Assembly (NCBI RefSeq): GCF_001875725.1
Contig: NZ_MLCQ01000007.1
Span: forward strand, 1 to 52,467
Length of the DNA: 52,467 nt
Reading direction: 5' to 3'
DNA from: Corynebacterium sp. NML140438
GTDB lineage: Bacteria > Actinomycetota > Actinomycetes > Mycobacteriales > Mycobacteriaceae
The notes under the pieces: model-generated
What the model was told of the DNA's origin: nothing
Database searches by the model: none
What the model saw: only the letters and a program-made list of their open reading frames with translations
Position numbers and translations under genes: made by a program
In this document: positions 40,112-49,821 of the stretch, piece by piece
How positions within the stretch are numbered: position 1 is the stretch's first letter
How the letters are laid out: the number at the start of each line of letters is the position of its first letter

Positions 40112-40221
40112 CTCGACAGCCAACCCATGTTGGCCAGGAAGTCGCCGCCTTGGAGGGCGTAGATCATCCACACGAGGTGGTTGATGATGTCACCGGCGAT
40201 GTCGAGTGCTGAGGAAAGCAT
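40108..40221 (-). CDS. 37-residue amphipathic peptide, last gene of the pks13-accD operon
   Basis: The peptide begins MLSSALDIAGDIINHLVWMI and ends QGGDFLANMGWLSS: a hydrophobic/amphipathic helix with Ser near both ends and no Cys or Lys. AAGGAG lies 9 bp before ATG 40221, which is 22 bp after the carboxylase stop. Third-position GC is high, as in real genes here. Size and lack of signal peptide recall corynebacterial PorA/PorH/ProtX channel peptides, which reach the mycomembrane and carry O-linked mycolates on Ser. Sequence identity to those is not seen, so the role is a hypothesis; translation is well supported. Confidence 0.65.
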   Translation of the reverse strand: MLSSALDIAGDIINHLVWMIYALQGGDFLANMGWLSS

Positions 40222-40243
40222 GAAATTCTTCTCCTTATGAGTT

Positions 40244-41788
40244 TTAGAGGGGACTGATGGTGTGCTTCTTCGGCAGGTCTTGCTCTTGTTTGGTGGCAAG
40301 TTGGCGAAGGGCGCGTCGTAAAGAGAGGCGGGTTTGGGACGGCTCGATCATCGAGTCGATGAACCCGCGTTCGGCTGCGACGTATGGGGAGGTCATGGTT
40401 TCGTCGTAGAAGTCCATGAACATCTTCTTCATCGCCTCGCGCTGAACGGGGTCCTCGATGGCGGCGAGCTGCTTGCCTTGGATCATGACGACGGCGGCGG
40501 AGGAGCCCATGACGGCGATCTGGGCGGTGGGCCAGGCGAGGTTGATGTCGCCGGTGAGGTTCTTGGACCCCATGACGGCGTAGGCGCCGCCGTACGCTTT
40601 GCGCACGATGAGGGTGACCTTCGGCACGGTGGCCTCGACGACGGCGAACGCGAGTTTGGCGCCGCGGTGGATGAGGCCTTCGCGTTCTTGGTCGACGCCG
40701 GGCAGGTAGCCGGGCGTGTCCACGACGAAGACGAGGGGGATGTTGTATGCGTCGCAGGTGCGGATGAAGCGTGCGCCTTTGTCGGCGGCGTCGGCGTCGA
40801 TGCAGCCGGCCTGGTACATGGGGTTGTTGGCGACGAAGCCGACGGTGCGGCCGTCGATACGGCCGAAGGCGCAGATGAGGTTTTCGGCGTAGCCGGCTTG
40901 GATTTCGACGAGGTTGTCGTCGTCGCCGAGCTGGACGAGGAGGTCCATCATGTCGTAGCCGGCGTTGGTGTCGTCGGGCATGAAGGTGTCGAGGGCGGAG
41001 TCGTCGAGGTCGTCGTCCTCGGGGGCCCATTCGACGGGGGCTGGGTCGAAGGTGGACGTCGGGAGGTGGGCGAGGAGGTCGCGGACGTAGTCGAAGGCTT
41101 CTTCTTCGGAGCCGACGACGGCCTGGATGTTGCCGGATTGTTCCTGGACGCGGGCGCCGCCGAGTTCGGCGGAGGTGATGTCTTCGCCGGTGACTTCGCG
41201 GATGACGTTGGGGCCGGTGACGTACATTTCGGACTGGCCGTCGACGGCGACGACGAAGTCGGTGGTCACGGGCGCGTAGACGGCGCCGCCGGCGGATTTG
41301 CCCAGCATGATGGAGATCTGCGGGCTGCGGCCGGACAGCGGGAGCTGGCGGCGGGCGATCTCGGAGTACATGGCCAAAGAGGTCACGGCGTCTTGGATGC
41401 GGGCGCCGCCGGAGTCTTGGATGCCGATGACGGGGCAGCCAATCTTGATGGCGAATTCCATCACTTCAACGACTTTGCGGCCGAAGGTGACGCCGACGGA
41501 GCCGCCGTAGACGGTTTTGTCGTGGGCGTAGATGGCGACGGGGCGGCCGTCGATACGCCCGTAGCCAGTGACGACGCCGTCGGAGTAGACGGCTTTCTCG
41601 TCGCCGGGGGTGCGGGCCAGGGCGCCGATTTCGACGAAGGAGCCTTCGTCGAGAAGCGCGGCGATGCGCTGGCGCGGGGTGGTGTTCCCGGCGTCGTCGC
41701 GGCGCTTCCGCGAGCGCTCGGAACCGGGGTCCTGCGCTTTTTCTAGACGCGCACGCAGGTCAGCGAGCTTTTCTGCGCTAGTTGCCAT
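40244..41788 (-). CDS. accD4: Acyl-CoA carboxylase beta subunit (AccD4-type)
   Basis: 514 residues with the two crotonase-like carboxyltransferase halves. GVTFGRKVVEVMEFAIKIGC and GIQDSGGARIQDAV form the biotin-binding half; GFVANNPMYQAGCIDADAAD and VVDTPGYLPGVDQEREGLI the acyl-CoA half. It carboxylates a long-chain acyl-CoA to give the extender used by Pks13; the alpha and epsilon subunits are encoded elsewhere. ATG 41788 overlaps the pks13 end by 11 bp. In C. glutamicum nomenclature the equivalent gene is called accD3. Confidence 0.95.
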   Translation of the reverse strand: MATSAEKLADLRARLEKAQDPGSERSRKRRDDAGNTTPRQRIAALLDEGSFVEIGALARTPGDEKAVYSDGVVTGYGRIDGRPVAIYAHDKTVYGGSVGVTFGRKVVEVMEFAIKIGCPVIGIQDSGGARIQDAVTSLAMYSEIARRQLPLSGRSPQISIMLGKSAGGAVYAPVTTDFVVAVDGQSEMYVTGPNVIREVTGEDITSAELGGARVQEQSGNIQAVVGSEEEAFDYVRDLLAHLPTSTFDPAPVEWAPEDDDLDDSALDTFMPDDTNAGYDMMDLLVQLGDDDNLVEIQAGYAENLICAFGRIDGRTVGFVANNPMYQAGCIDADAADKGARFIRTCDAYNIPLVFVVDTPGYLPGVDQEREGLIHRGAKLAFAVVEATVPKVTLIVRKAYGGAYAVMGSKNLTGDINLAWPTAQIAVMGSSAAVVMIQGKQLAAIEDPVQREAMKKMFMDFYDETMTSPYVAAERGFIDSMIEPSQTRLSLRRALRQLATKQEQDLPKKHTISPL

Positions 41789-44700
41789 TGTCAATCCATT
41801 CGTTCATGTGCTTGCCCACGATGCCTACCGCGGGCTCGTCAACTACTGCCAAATGGTCGCCCGGCAGGTGGACGATCGTCAAATCCTTCACGATAGCGCC
41901 CCAGCCGCCGTCCTCGTCAATGTGGGCGTAGGCCGGCTCGAGGGTGATCGCGCCGTCGTGCATGCGCTCGGCGCGGAACAGCAGCACGGGCACCTGCACG
42001 TCCGCCCAGCGGGCGAAGTCGAGGCGGTTGAGAATCTGGTTATCGACGAAGGAGGCACGCTGGTGTTCCAGCACCCCGGCGGCGAGCCCGTGCTCGGAGG
42101 CGTCGGTGGTGGCGAGGAACTCGGCCAGCATGTTGAGAACCGCGTCCTCCCCTGCCGTCTCCAGCAGGTCGAAGGGCACTGGGAAGTCCAGCCCGTAGGT
42201 GTCCTTGGCGAACTTGGCGTAGCGCTCCCAGCGCTTCTTGGTTTCTTCTGGGGTGTCGGGGGCGGGTTCGGACGGTTGGGTGGTGTCCAGCAGCGCGATG
42301 TAGGCGATGCGGTCGTTGCCCAACTGGTGCGCCACCTCGTAGGCGAGTGCGCCGCCGAAGGACCAGCCCGCGAGCACGACCTTGCCCTCGGGCGCGATGC
42401 GGTTGATGTCTTCCACGTAGGCCGCGGCGCGCTCTTCCAGGGTGCCTTCGAGTCGCTCGACGCCGTACACCGCGACGTCGTCCGCTAGTCGACGAGCCAA
42501 CGGCTGGTACACCGCACTGGACCCACCGGCCGGGTGGAACACGAACACGGGCGGCTTGGTGGTGTGCTCTGGCTGCTGCAAGACGCGGATGTTGCCTTCG
42601 ACCTCGGTTTCGAGGCCCTCGCGCACGATGTCGGCGAGCGGCTCGAGCGTCTCGGCGTCCTTGACTTGCTCGGCGGTCACGCTAATGCCCGAGCGTTCGC
42701 TCAAGTGGTTGGCGATGTTCTCGGCCTGCGCGTCGTCGATGGCGGGCAGTTCGGAGGTCACGCCTGCGGCTGCGGTGCCGGTGAACTTGGCCCACGCGCC
42801 GAACACCATGCGCTCCGAGGCGTCGCGTGGTGCGACGCCGACGCCCTGGGCACCCTCCGACTTCTCGGCGGGCTCGGCGGGCTCATCAGCATTATCGACT
42901 GGCTCAGAAGCAGGCTCAGGGGCCTCGGACTGCACCCCGGCGACGGCGTCCTCGACGATGCGGATGACGTCGGCGACGGAGGCGTCGCGAAGCGTTTGTA
43001 CTGGCAGCGGCGGGATTTGGAAGTCGTTCTCCACGCGGTTCTTGATGCGCATGCCCATCAGGGAGTCCAGTCCAAGGTCGATGAGCGGCAGCTCGTCGGG
43101 CAGGTCCTCGGCGTCGTAGCCCATGGACTCCGACACGATGGAGCGCAGGCGCTGCGCGACGGACTCGCCGGAGTTCGGGTCCCAGCGGATGGCGTCGACG
43201 TCGGCGAGCTCGTCCGCGACCGGCGCGGCGTCACCAGCGGCGTCAGCCACTGCGGCAGGACCAGCAGCCGTTGAGTCCTCCTCAACAGCGCCGCCAAGGT
43301 CGAGCGTCGTGGCGAAGCCCTCCGCGAGCAGAGTGTCCTCGTGGAAGACCTTCACGCTTACCCCGCCGAGCGAGGTCGCCGCGATGGTGGTCACGTCGCC
43401 CTCGGCAGGAAGTACGTCGTGGTCCTCGTAGGCCACCACCCGGGAGCCGGGCAGGACTTCGGCGGCGACGGCGTCAATAATCTGGTGCGGGCTAAACAGC
43501 GTGTCCGCGGCCGTCGAGTACGCGACCTGGCCTTCTGGCAGGCGCACCTTCGCACCGAGCAGCGAGGTGTGCGCAGAGGCGGGGCGCGCGTCGGTCCAGA
43601 ATTCGGAGCGCTTGAACTGGGTCAGTGGGGCGTCGATACGCGGGCCGCGGCCGTAGAACGCGGTGAAGTCGACGGCGGTGCCGGTGACGTACAGTTTCGC
43701 CGCGAGGTCCAGGATGGACTCCACCTCGTCGACCTTGCGCTTGCACGTGAACAGCAGCTGCGCGTCCGGCTTGCCCGAGGCAAACGCGGTGTTCATCAGG
43801 CCCATGATCGCCACCGGGTTCGGCGCGACCTCCACGAGTGTGGTGTAGCCCTCGGCAAACGCGGTCTCGGTGGCCTGCTGGATGTAGACCGGCTGGCGCG
43901 TCATGCGCAGGAAGTATTCGTCGGTGTGCACGACCTGGCCCGGCTGGTACACAACGTGCTCGTCGACGCTGCTCAGCAGCGGGATCCGCAGCGGGTGCGC
44001 CTCAATGCCGGCGATCTGGGCAGCCAAATCGCCCAATATCGGGTCGAGCGCACTCGTGTGCCCGGCGCCGCGCACGCGCATCAGTCGCGCGAACTTACCT
44101 TCCTCTTCCAGCTTCTCGACGAGCCCCTTCACCGCACCGACGGGGCCACCGACGGTGAGCATCCCGGGCCCGGCGAACACGGCCGCTTCAACACCCGTGC
44201 CCTCCAATTGATCGGCGCTCAATTCGACGACGGCCATGGCGCCCTCGGCGTCGGTGTCGGCGGTGAGCGCTTCGCCCTCACCCATCAGGCGAGCACGGTG
44301 GCACGCGATCACCATCGCGTCCTTCGCGCTGATACCGCCGGAGGCGTAGCCCGCAGCGATCTCGCCCATGGACATGCCCATCACGGCTGCCGGGCGGATC
44401 CCGGCGGCGTCCAGCATATCGGTCAGCGCGATCTGGTAGGCGGTCACCGCGACTTGGCCGGTCTCGGTGTCGTAGGTCAGCCCGTCGTCCTCGATGATTT
44501 CGATGATGGACCAGCCGGCCTCGAACTGGACGATCGAATCCAGCTCACGCATCCGCTGTGCAAACAGTGGCGAGGATGCCATGAGCTGCTTCGCCATCTT
44601 GCGGTGCTGGGAGCCGAAGCCGGAGTACACAAACACCGGGCCGAGTGCGTTCGGCGAATCCGCCACGGCGATACCGGGGCCGACCTTGCCCTCAGCGACC

Positions 44701-46505
44701 TGGCGCAGCCGTTTGACGGCCTCCTCGGTCGTGGCGGCGGTGACCACCGCGGCGGAACGGCCATGGTTACGCAGCGCCAACGACCGCGCAAGAGGAATAA
44801 GGTCGGCGTCCGGGCGTCCCTCGAGCGCGTCGGCAAGCCCGGCTGCTGCGGTCTTGCGGCGCGAGGTCAGCAGGCCGCTGACGGGCAGGGTGGCCGTCGA
44901 TACGCCGGTGAGCGCCTCGGGGCGCTGCGGTGCTGTCTCGTAGTCGGCGGGGTCGAACTCCTTGACCACGACGTGCGCGTTCGTGCCGCCGAAGCCGAAG
45001 CCGGAGACTCCCGCCACGCGCTGGCCGGAGTACTGCGGCCACTCGCGCGGGTCCTCGACGACCTCGAGGTTGTTGGCGTCGAAATCGACGTAGCGGTTCG
45101 GGCCGGCGAAGTTCGCCATGGCCGGGATCGCATCGTGCTGTAGGGCCTGCACAACCTTGATCAGCGCGGCCACACCCGCGGCCGACTCCGAGTGGCCGAT
45201 ATTGGACTTCGCAGAACCGAGCAGCAACGGCTGGCCAGCATCGCGTCCGGCGCCGCAGACCTGCCCCAGCGCGGTCGCCTCGATCGGGTCGCCGAGGATC
45301 GTGCCGGTGCCGTGGGCCTCCACAAGGTCGACGGTGCGTGGGTCCACGCCCGCGTCGGCGTACGCCTGCTGCAGCACGTCTACCTGGGCCTCCGGGTTCG
45401 GGGCGGTCAGGCCGTTGGAGTGGCCGTCCGAGTTGGTGGCGCTGCCCTTGATCACGGCGAGGATGTCGTCGCCGTCGGCGATGGCGTCCTCGACGCGCTT
45501 GAGCACGATGAACCCGGCTGCTTCCGAGCGGACGATGCCGTCCGCGTCATCAGAGAATGCGTGGATCTTCCCGGAGGGCGAAATCACGCCCAGCTCCGAG
45601 AACATCAGGGAAGCGAACGGGTTGGCCAGGATGTTCACGCCACCGGCGAGGGCGACGTCGGCTTCGCCCTCGCGAAGGGCGCGCACCGCGTGGTGTACCG
45701 ACACCAGCGAGGAGGAGCAGGCCGTGTCCACGTTCATGGAGGGCCCACGGAAGTCGAAGGCGTAGGAGATCCGGTTCGGGATCACCGCGCTGGACGCGCC
45801 GGTCAGCGCGTACGGGTGCGCCTGCGCCGGGTCGGCACCCATGAGCATGCCGTAATCGTTATTCGAGGAACCGACGAACACGCCCACACGCTGCCCACGT
45901 AGCGAGTCGGCGGGGATGTGGGCGTCCTCAAGCGCCTCCCAGGCGACCTCCAGCATGATGCGCTGCTGCGGATCGATGTTCTTCGCCTCCAGCGGGGACA
46001 GGCCGAAGAACTCGTTGTCGAAGGCCGCAATGTCGTCGAGGTAGCCGCCGTCGGTGGCTTCTTCGCGCATCTTGGTGCGCAGGAACGGATCCGAGTTGTA
46101 CTCGGACCAGCGGCCCTCCGGCAGCGGGCCGGTCGTGACCTCGCCTGCGGCGAGCAGCTCCCAGTACTCGTCCACGTTATTCGCGCCCGGGAACCGCCCG
46201 GCCGTGCCAACGATGGCAATGTCGTGGCCCTTCGCCTCCACGTCGCGGCCGGTGGCGACGACGTTCGACGCCGCCGGGGCGTCAGCAGTCAGCGCGTGGG
46301 CCAAGGCAGCGATCGTCGGGTACTGGTAGGCCACGGTGGGGTCGATGCGTCGGCCCAGTAACTTCTCCAGTTCCCCGGAAAGCACCACTGCGTCGCGGGA
46401 GGAAAGCCCGTAGGACTCGAACGGGGTGGTCGCGTCAACGCTTTCCACTCCGGTCGTCTCCGCAACCCACTGTTGCAGCCACTGGATCAATGCATTCTCA
46501 CTCAT
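41778..46505 (-). CDS. pks13: Mycolic acid condensase Pks13
   Basis: 1575 residues, the longest gene here. Domain order: N-terminal acyl carrier (SYGLSSRDA, Ser36 for phosphopantetheine), ketosynthase with Cys263 (DTACSSS), His398 and His438, acyltransferase with Ser712 (GMSMGE), second carrier with Ser1148 (LGLDSL), thioesterase with Ser1382 (GWSFGG) and a late His in LPGDHLAV. No reductive domains. It joins the FadD32-activated meromycolate to the carboxylated alpha-branch and passes the beta-ketoester to trehalose. All key residues are intact. ATG 46505 follows fadD32 by 38 bp; the same operon continues into the carboxylase. Confidence 0.97.
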   Translation of the reverse strand: MSENALIQWLQQWVAETTGVESVDATTPFESYGLSSRDAVVLSGELEKLLGRRIDPTVAYQYPTIAALAHALTADAPAASNVVATGRDVEAKGHDIAIVGTAGRFPGANNVDEYWELLAAGEVTTGPLPEGRWSEYNSDPFLRTKMREEATDGGYLDDIAAFDNEFFGLSPLEAKNIDPQQRIMLEVAWEALEDAHIPADSLRGQRVGVFVGSSNNDYGMLMGADPAQAHPYALTGASSAVIPNRISYAFDFRGPSMNVDTACSSSLVSVHHAVRALREGEADVALAGGVNILANPFASLMFSELGVISPSGKIHAFSDDADGIVRSEAAGFIVLKRVEDAIADGDDILAVIKGSATNSDGHSNGLTAPNPEAQVDVLQQAYADAGVDPRTVDLVEAHGTGTILGDPIEATALGQVCGAGRDAGQPLLLGSAKSNIGHSESAAGVAALIKVVQALQHDAIPAMANFAGPNRYVDFDANNLEVVEDPREWPQYSGQRVAGVSGFGFGGTNAHVVVKEFDPADYETAPQRPEALTGVSTATLPVSGLLTSRRKTAAAGLADALEGRPDADLIPLARSLALRNHGRSAAVVTAATTEEAVKRLRQVAEGKVGPGIAVADSPNALGPVFVYSGFGSQHRKMAKQLMASSPLFAQRMRELDSIVQFEAGWSIIEIIEDDGLTYDTETGQVAVTAYQIALTDMLDAAGIRPAAVMGMSMGEIAAGYASGGISAKDAMVIACHRARLMGEGEALTADTDAEGAMAVVELSADQLEGTGVEAAVFAGPGMLTVGGPVGAVKGLVEKLEEEGKFARLMRVRGAGHTSALDPILGDLAAQIAGIEAHPLRIPLLSSVDEHVVYQPGQVVHTDEYFLRMTRQPVYIQQATETAFAEGYTTLVEVAPNPVAIMGLMNTAFASGKPDAQLLFTCKRKVDEVESILDLAAKLYVTGTAVDFTAFYGRGPRIDAPLTQFKRSEFWTDARPASAHTSLLGAKVRLPEGQVAYSTAADTLFSPHQIIDAVAAEVLPGSRVVAYEDHDVLPAEGDVTTIAATSLGGVSVKVFHEDTLLAEGFATTLDLGGAVEEDSTAAGPAAVADAAGDAAPVADELADVDAIRWDPNSGESVAQRLRSIVSESMGYDAEDLPDELPLIDLGLDSLMGMRIKNRVENDFQIPPLPVQTLRDASVADVIRIVEDAVAGVQSEAPEPASEPVDNADEPAEPAEKSEGAQGVGVAPRDASERMVFGAWAKFTGTAAAGVTSELPAIDDAQAENIANHLSERSGISVTAEQVKDAETLEPLADIVREGLETEVEGNIRVLQQPEHTTKPPVFVFHPAGGSSAVYQPLARRLADDVAVYGVERLEGTLEERAAAYVEDINRIAPEGKVVLAGWSFGGALAYEVAHQLGNDRIAYIALLDTTQPSEPAPDTPEETKKRWERYAKFAKDTYGLDFPVPFDLLETAGEDAVLNMLAEFLATTDASEHGLAAGVLEHQRASFVDNQILNRLDFARWADVQVPVLLFRAERMHDGAITLEPAYAHIDEDGGWGAIVKDLTIVHLPGDHLAVVDEPAVGIVGKHMNEWIDNGN

Positions 46506-46543
46506 AGCATCCAACCCTATCGGTCGTGCCTTTCTTTTCGTTA

Positions 46544-48337
46544 TCAGCCTTGGTAGTTCTTCGCGTTGACCTGGCGCGCAATCTTGCCCGAGGAGGTACG
46601 CGCGATCTCGCCCGGCGCGTAGAAACGGATGTCCGCCGGCGCCAGGCCGTGCTTCGCGGTCACGGCGGAGCGGATCGCGGCGATGGCGTCGGCGTCGCCG
46701 TCCGGGGTGGCGGTGTCCGCGCGCTCTACCAGCAGCACCAGCTTTTCGACGTCCTCCCCCGGCACCGCAAACGCCGCCACCGAATCCTTGCGCACATGTT
46801 CGCTGGCCTCCATGACGGTGGCCTCGATGTCCTGCGGGTAGTGGTTACGTCCTGCGACGACGATGAGGTCCTTGACGCGGCCGGTGATGTAGAGGTGGCC
46901 GTCGAGAAGCGTGCCGAGGTCCCCTGTTGCCAGCCAGCCGTCCTTCGGCAGGCCTTCCTGGAGCGTGGCGCCGATGGTGTTGCCGAAGGTGTCGGCGGTG
47001 TCGCGCTCGCGGTCCTGGTAGCCGAGGGCGATGTTCGGGCCGTGTGCCCACAGCTCGCCGATGGTGCCAGGCGCGACCTCGTCGTGGGTCTGCGGGTCGA
47101 CGACGGCGAAGTGCATCCAGGACACCGGCTGGCCGTTGGAGGCCATCACAACGCCGTCATCTGTCTCTACCGCAAGCCCCTCAGTGAGCTTGTCGCGGTC
47201 GAGGGCGACGAACTTGGGGCGGTCCGGGGTCTGCGGGGTGGAAACGAGCAGGGTCGCCTCCGCGAGCCCGTAGGAGGGGCGCATCGCTTTGCGCTCCAGG
47301 TTAAAGCCCTCGTAGGCCGCAATGAAGCTGTCGACGCTCGGCTTCGTCACCGGCTCAGAACCGATGACGAGGGCGTCGAGGACGGACAGGTCCAGGTCCT
47401 GCGGCGCGTGCCCGACGGCACGAGCGCACAGCTCGAGCGCGAAGTTGGGCGCCGCGGTGAAGACGTGGATGTCCTCCGGGTCGCTCTCGCAGCGGCCGAG
47501 GCGTTCCACCCAGCGCATCGGCTGCTGGATGAAGTCACGCGGGGTGAATAGCTCGAACTCGCTGCCGAGGATGATCAGCATCATCGAGATGATGATGCCC
47601 ATGTCGTGGTGCAGCGGCAGCCAGCACGGCACGCGCATCGGCTGTTCCAGCTTCGCCGCCGTGTAAATCTGGATGACGTTGGACACGATGGACTCGTTGG
47701 TGAGCATCACGCCGGCCGGGTTGCGGGTAGAGCCGGAGGTGTACTGCAGGAAGGACACATGGTCCGACGTATCGACGGCCTCCTCCGCCTGCCCAGCCAC
47801 CCAGCCGGCAGCGAGCGTGTCCGGCAGTGCGTCGACCGCGATGATGCGCGGGCGTTCCTTGCCCGGCAACTCCGCGAAGAAGGCGCGCACTGCTGGCGCG
47901 CCCTGCTTGTTGGTGAGCACCACGTTGGCCTCGGCGTCGGCGAGGACGGCGCGCAGGTGGCCTTCGTGGCCTGGCTCGGTCGGGTCGTAGAGCGGCACAG
48001 GGACCTGGCCGGCGTACATGGCGCCCATGAAGCCGAAGATGTACTCGGGGCAGTTGCCGGCCAGGATGGCCACGCGGTCCCCCGGCTTTCCGATCTGCTG
48101 CAAGCGTGCCGCCACCGACTTGATGCGTGTGTTCACTTCCGCGCGCGTGAAGGTGCGCAGCGCCCCGTCAGGGTCCGCGGAGTAGTCCCACGAGCGGATG
48201 TTGACGGTGTCTGTCGCACCGGCCTGGGCCGCCGCCCCGTAGAGCATCTCGGTCAGGGCCGGGATGGTGAAGTTCGGCGGGAGTTTGATCTGGCCGGTTT
48301 CGTCGATAAACCGCTGAATCAGTGCTTGGAGATCCAT
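46544..48337 (-). CDS. fadD32: Long-chain fatty acyl-AMP ligase FadD32
   Basis: 597 residues, ANL superfamily. FLQYTSGSTRNPAGVML near 200 is the AMP-binding P-loop; PSYGLAEATLLVST and the late TGDLGTLLDGHLYITGRVKD with K in the ARTSSGKIAR region complete the fold. It carries the insertion typical of fatty acyl-AMP ligases. It makes acyl-AMP and loads the N-terminal carrier of Pks13. ATG 48337 with AAGGAG 5-6 bp upstream. Order fadD32-pks13-accD is the conserved mycolate condensation operon. Confidence 0.96.
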   Translation of the reverse strand: MDLQALIQRFIDETGQIKLPPNFTIPALTEMLYGAAAQAGATDTVNIRSWDYSADPDGALRTFTRAEVNTRIKSVAARLQQIGKPGDRVAILAGNCPEYIFGFMGAMYAGQVPVPLYDPTEPGHEGHLRAVLADAEANVVLTNKQGAPAVRAFFAELPGKERPRIIAVDALPDTLAAGWVAGQAEEAVDTSDHVSFLQYTSGSTRNPAGVMLTNESIVSNVIQIYTAAKLEQPMRVPCWLPLHHDMGIIISMMLIILGSEFELFTPRDFIQQPMRWVERLGRCESDPEDIHVFTAAPNFALELCARAVGHAPQDLDLSVLDALVIGSEPVTKPSVDSFIAAYEGFNLERKAMRPSYGLAEATLLVSTPQTPDRPKFVALDRDKLTEGLAVETDDGVVMASNGQPVSWMHFAVVDPQTHDEVAPGTIGELWAHGPNIALGYQDRERDTADTFGNTIGATLQEGLPKDGWLATGDLGTLLDGHLYITGRVKDLIVVAGRNHYPQDIEATVMEASEHVRKDSVAAFAVPGEDVEKLVLLVERADTATPDGDADAIAAIRSAVTAKHGLAPADIRFYAPGEIARTSSGKIARQVNAKNYQG

Positions 48338-48368
48338 GGGCACTCCTTGTGTCAGGTCTTGTCAGGTC

Positions 48369-48390
48369 CTAGAAATTGGTTAGTTTCTAG
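48369..48390. repeat. Small hairpin at the cutinase stop codon
   Basis: CTAGAAA (48369-48375) pairs with TTTCTAG (48384-48390), and the stop codon of the cutinase gene is inside the right arm. Next to it GTCAGGTC is repeated (48351-48358 and 48361-48368). Possibly an mRNA processing or pausing site between the cutinase gene and fadD32. Confidence 0.45.
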
Positions 48391-49316
48391 AAAGAATCAA
48401 TTACGGACATCGACCAATCTACAGCCCATTGCGGCGTAGTGGTACCCGGAATCACATCCGGGTTCGAGGCATACATCGCGTGATTGCCGTTGGCCAGCAA
48501 CAATGCAGCCGCACGGTCCACCGCATTTCCGATATTTTGCGGCGCGTCACAGATGGAATCATTCGGCGCACAAATCTCGTACGCGCGGTCAGCCACCTGA
48601 CCGAAGCCACCCGGCCGCGCTCCGGTCATCGTCGCGCCCGGTGTCGCCGCGCTCACCACCATCTGCAGCGGGCGCAGCGCAATCTCTGCACCAACACCGG
48701 CCAACTCAACGCCCGGGTTCATGCCGACGCCGTTCTCGCGGCGCCCGTCCGCAATCATCAGCGACCCCAGCAGGCGCTCCGGCGGCAACGCGTGCGTACC
48801 CGCGCCAATCTGGCTCGTAATATCGCCCGCAATCACCGCACCCTGGGAGAAACCAGCCACAATGAACTTCGTCTTCGAGCACTGCTCCGCCACAAACGCG
48901 ATCTCGCCGTTCGCACGCGCCGTACCCTCAGCACGGGAGTCGTCGTAGCTCATCTCATTGCGGCCCTGAGGCGTCTGGATGTTCCGGAACTGCGCCGTGT
49001 ACGGCACCGTGAACACGCGCACCTGGTCAATCGGGTAGCGCTCCTGCAGCGGCTTCGTAATCGACAGCATGAAGCTGTTCGGGTTCGCCTGCGGGGCGAA
49101 GGGGTCGTCGTCAATTGACGACTCCCACGTGCCCGGAATCGAGACAAACTCCACCGAGGGACACCACTCCGGCTCCTGGCGGGCCTCCGTCGAGCCACCC
49201 GGCTCACCAGGCTCCACCACACGCGGTCCGTCCTGGCTCTTCAACCATTGGAAGACCCCCAGCCCAATCGCCGCCAGCACCACAATAACCGCAGCTACAA
49301 CGCCTGCTCTGCGCAT
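48387..49316 (-). CDS. Envelope cutinase-family esterase (Rv3802c-like)
   Basis: 309 residues: an N-terminal membrane anchor (about 4-24), then an alpha/beta-hydrolase of the cutinase type. The nucleophile Ser is in VAGFSQGAVIAGD near 156; the Asp lies in CAPNDSICDA, with two Cys typical of cutinases, and the His in NGNHAMYAS. The location between mytA and fadD32 identifies the Rv3802c homologue, a phospholipase/thioesterase needed for the mycolate layer. It acts in the periplasm. It starts 10 bp after the lipoprotein gene. Confidence 0.9.
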   Translation of the reverse strand: MRRAGVVAAVIVVLAAIGLGVFQWLKSQDGPRVVEPGEPGGSTEARQEPEWCPSVEFVSIPGTWESSIDDDPFAPQANPNSFMLSITKPLQERYPIDQVRVFTVPYTAQFRNIQTPQGRNEMSYDDSRAEGTARANGEIAFVAEQCSKTKFIVAGFSQGAVIAGDITSQIGAGTHALPPERLLGSLMIADGRRENGVGMNPGVELAGVGAEIALRPLQMVVSAATPGATMTGARPGGFGQVADRAYEICAPNDSICDAPQNIGNAVDRAAALLLANGNHAMYASNPDVIPGTTTPQWAVDWSMSVIDSF

Positions 49317-49325
49317 ACTACTCCC

Positions 49326-49802
49326 TTACTTGCACAGCTTGGACTGCGCGGTTTCAGCAATCAGCGTCGCCACAGCATTCGCATCCAGGTCGGTGCGGCG
49401 CTGCTCGACCAACTGTCCCGCGACCGCATCGCGCGTCACGGAGTCACCATTGCACACCGTCGCGCCCGTCGCCGTCAACTGATCCTCGACGCCCTTCACG
49501 TTCACGCCGCTTTGCTGCAGCTGGTCGAGGAACGCCTGCTCCTTCGGGCTAAACGTCGGCGCCTGCTCCGGAATCGAGGTCACCTCGCGCGCCGGCTGAT
49601 CCGCCGGGCCCGCATGTTTCGACGCCGGCGCCGCGGTCCCCGACGTCGTCGCCTTCGTAGTGCCCGACGCCGACGCGCTTGCCGTCGGCGGGGCCTGCGT
49701 CCCCTGAGTCGCGGTCACGTCATCGCTGTTCACCGTCGTGCCACCGCAGGCCGCCAGGCCCAACGCGAGGCAGAGGCTTGCGCTCGTCAGCAGTCGCTTC
49801 AT
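49326..49802 (-). CDS. DUF732-type lipoprotein
   Basis: 158 residues. The lipoprotein signal ends LAAC (Cys19), followed by a long Thr/Ser/Ala-rich linker (about 25-75), then a helical domain of about 70 residues with a Cys pair (ATVCNGDS and SKLCK), as in DUF732 secreted proteins of mycobacteria. Function unknown; its operon position between mytA and the cutinase suggests a mycomembrane accessory role. Confidence 0.75.
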   Translation of the reverse strand: MKRLLTSASLCLALGLAACGGTTVNSDDVTATQGTQAPPTASASASGTTKATTSGTAAPASKHAGPADQPAREVTSIPEQAPTFSPKEQAFLDQLQQSGVNVKGVEDQLTATGATVCNGDSVTRDAVAGQLVEQRRTDLDANAVATLIAETAQSKLCK

Positions 49803-49821
49803 CGCCGCTCCTTACTTCCTG

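Noticed and set aside
43341..45143. 600-codon plus-strand frame inside pks13
   Set aside because: Antisense shadow of the ketosynthase and acyltransferase domains; His/Arg/Gly-rich without domains.
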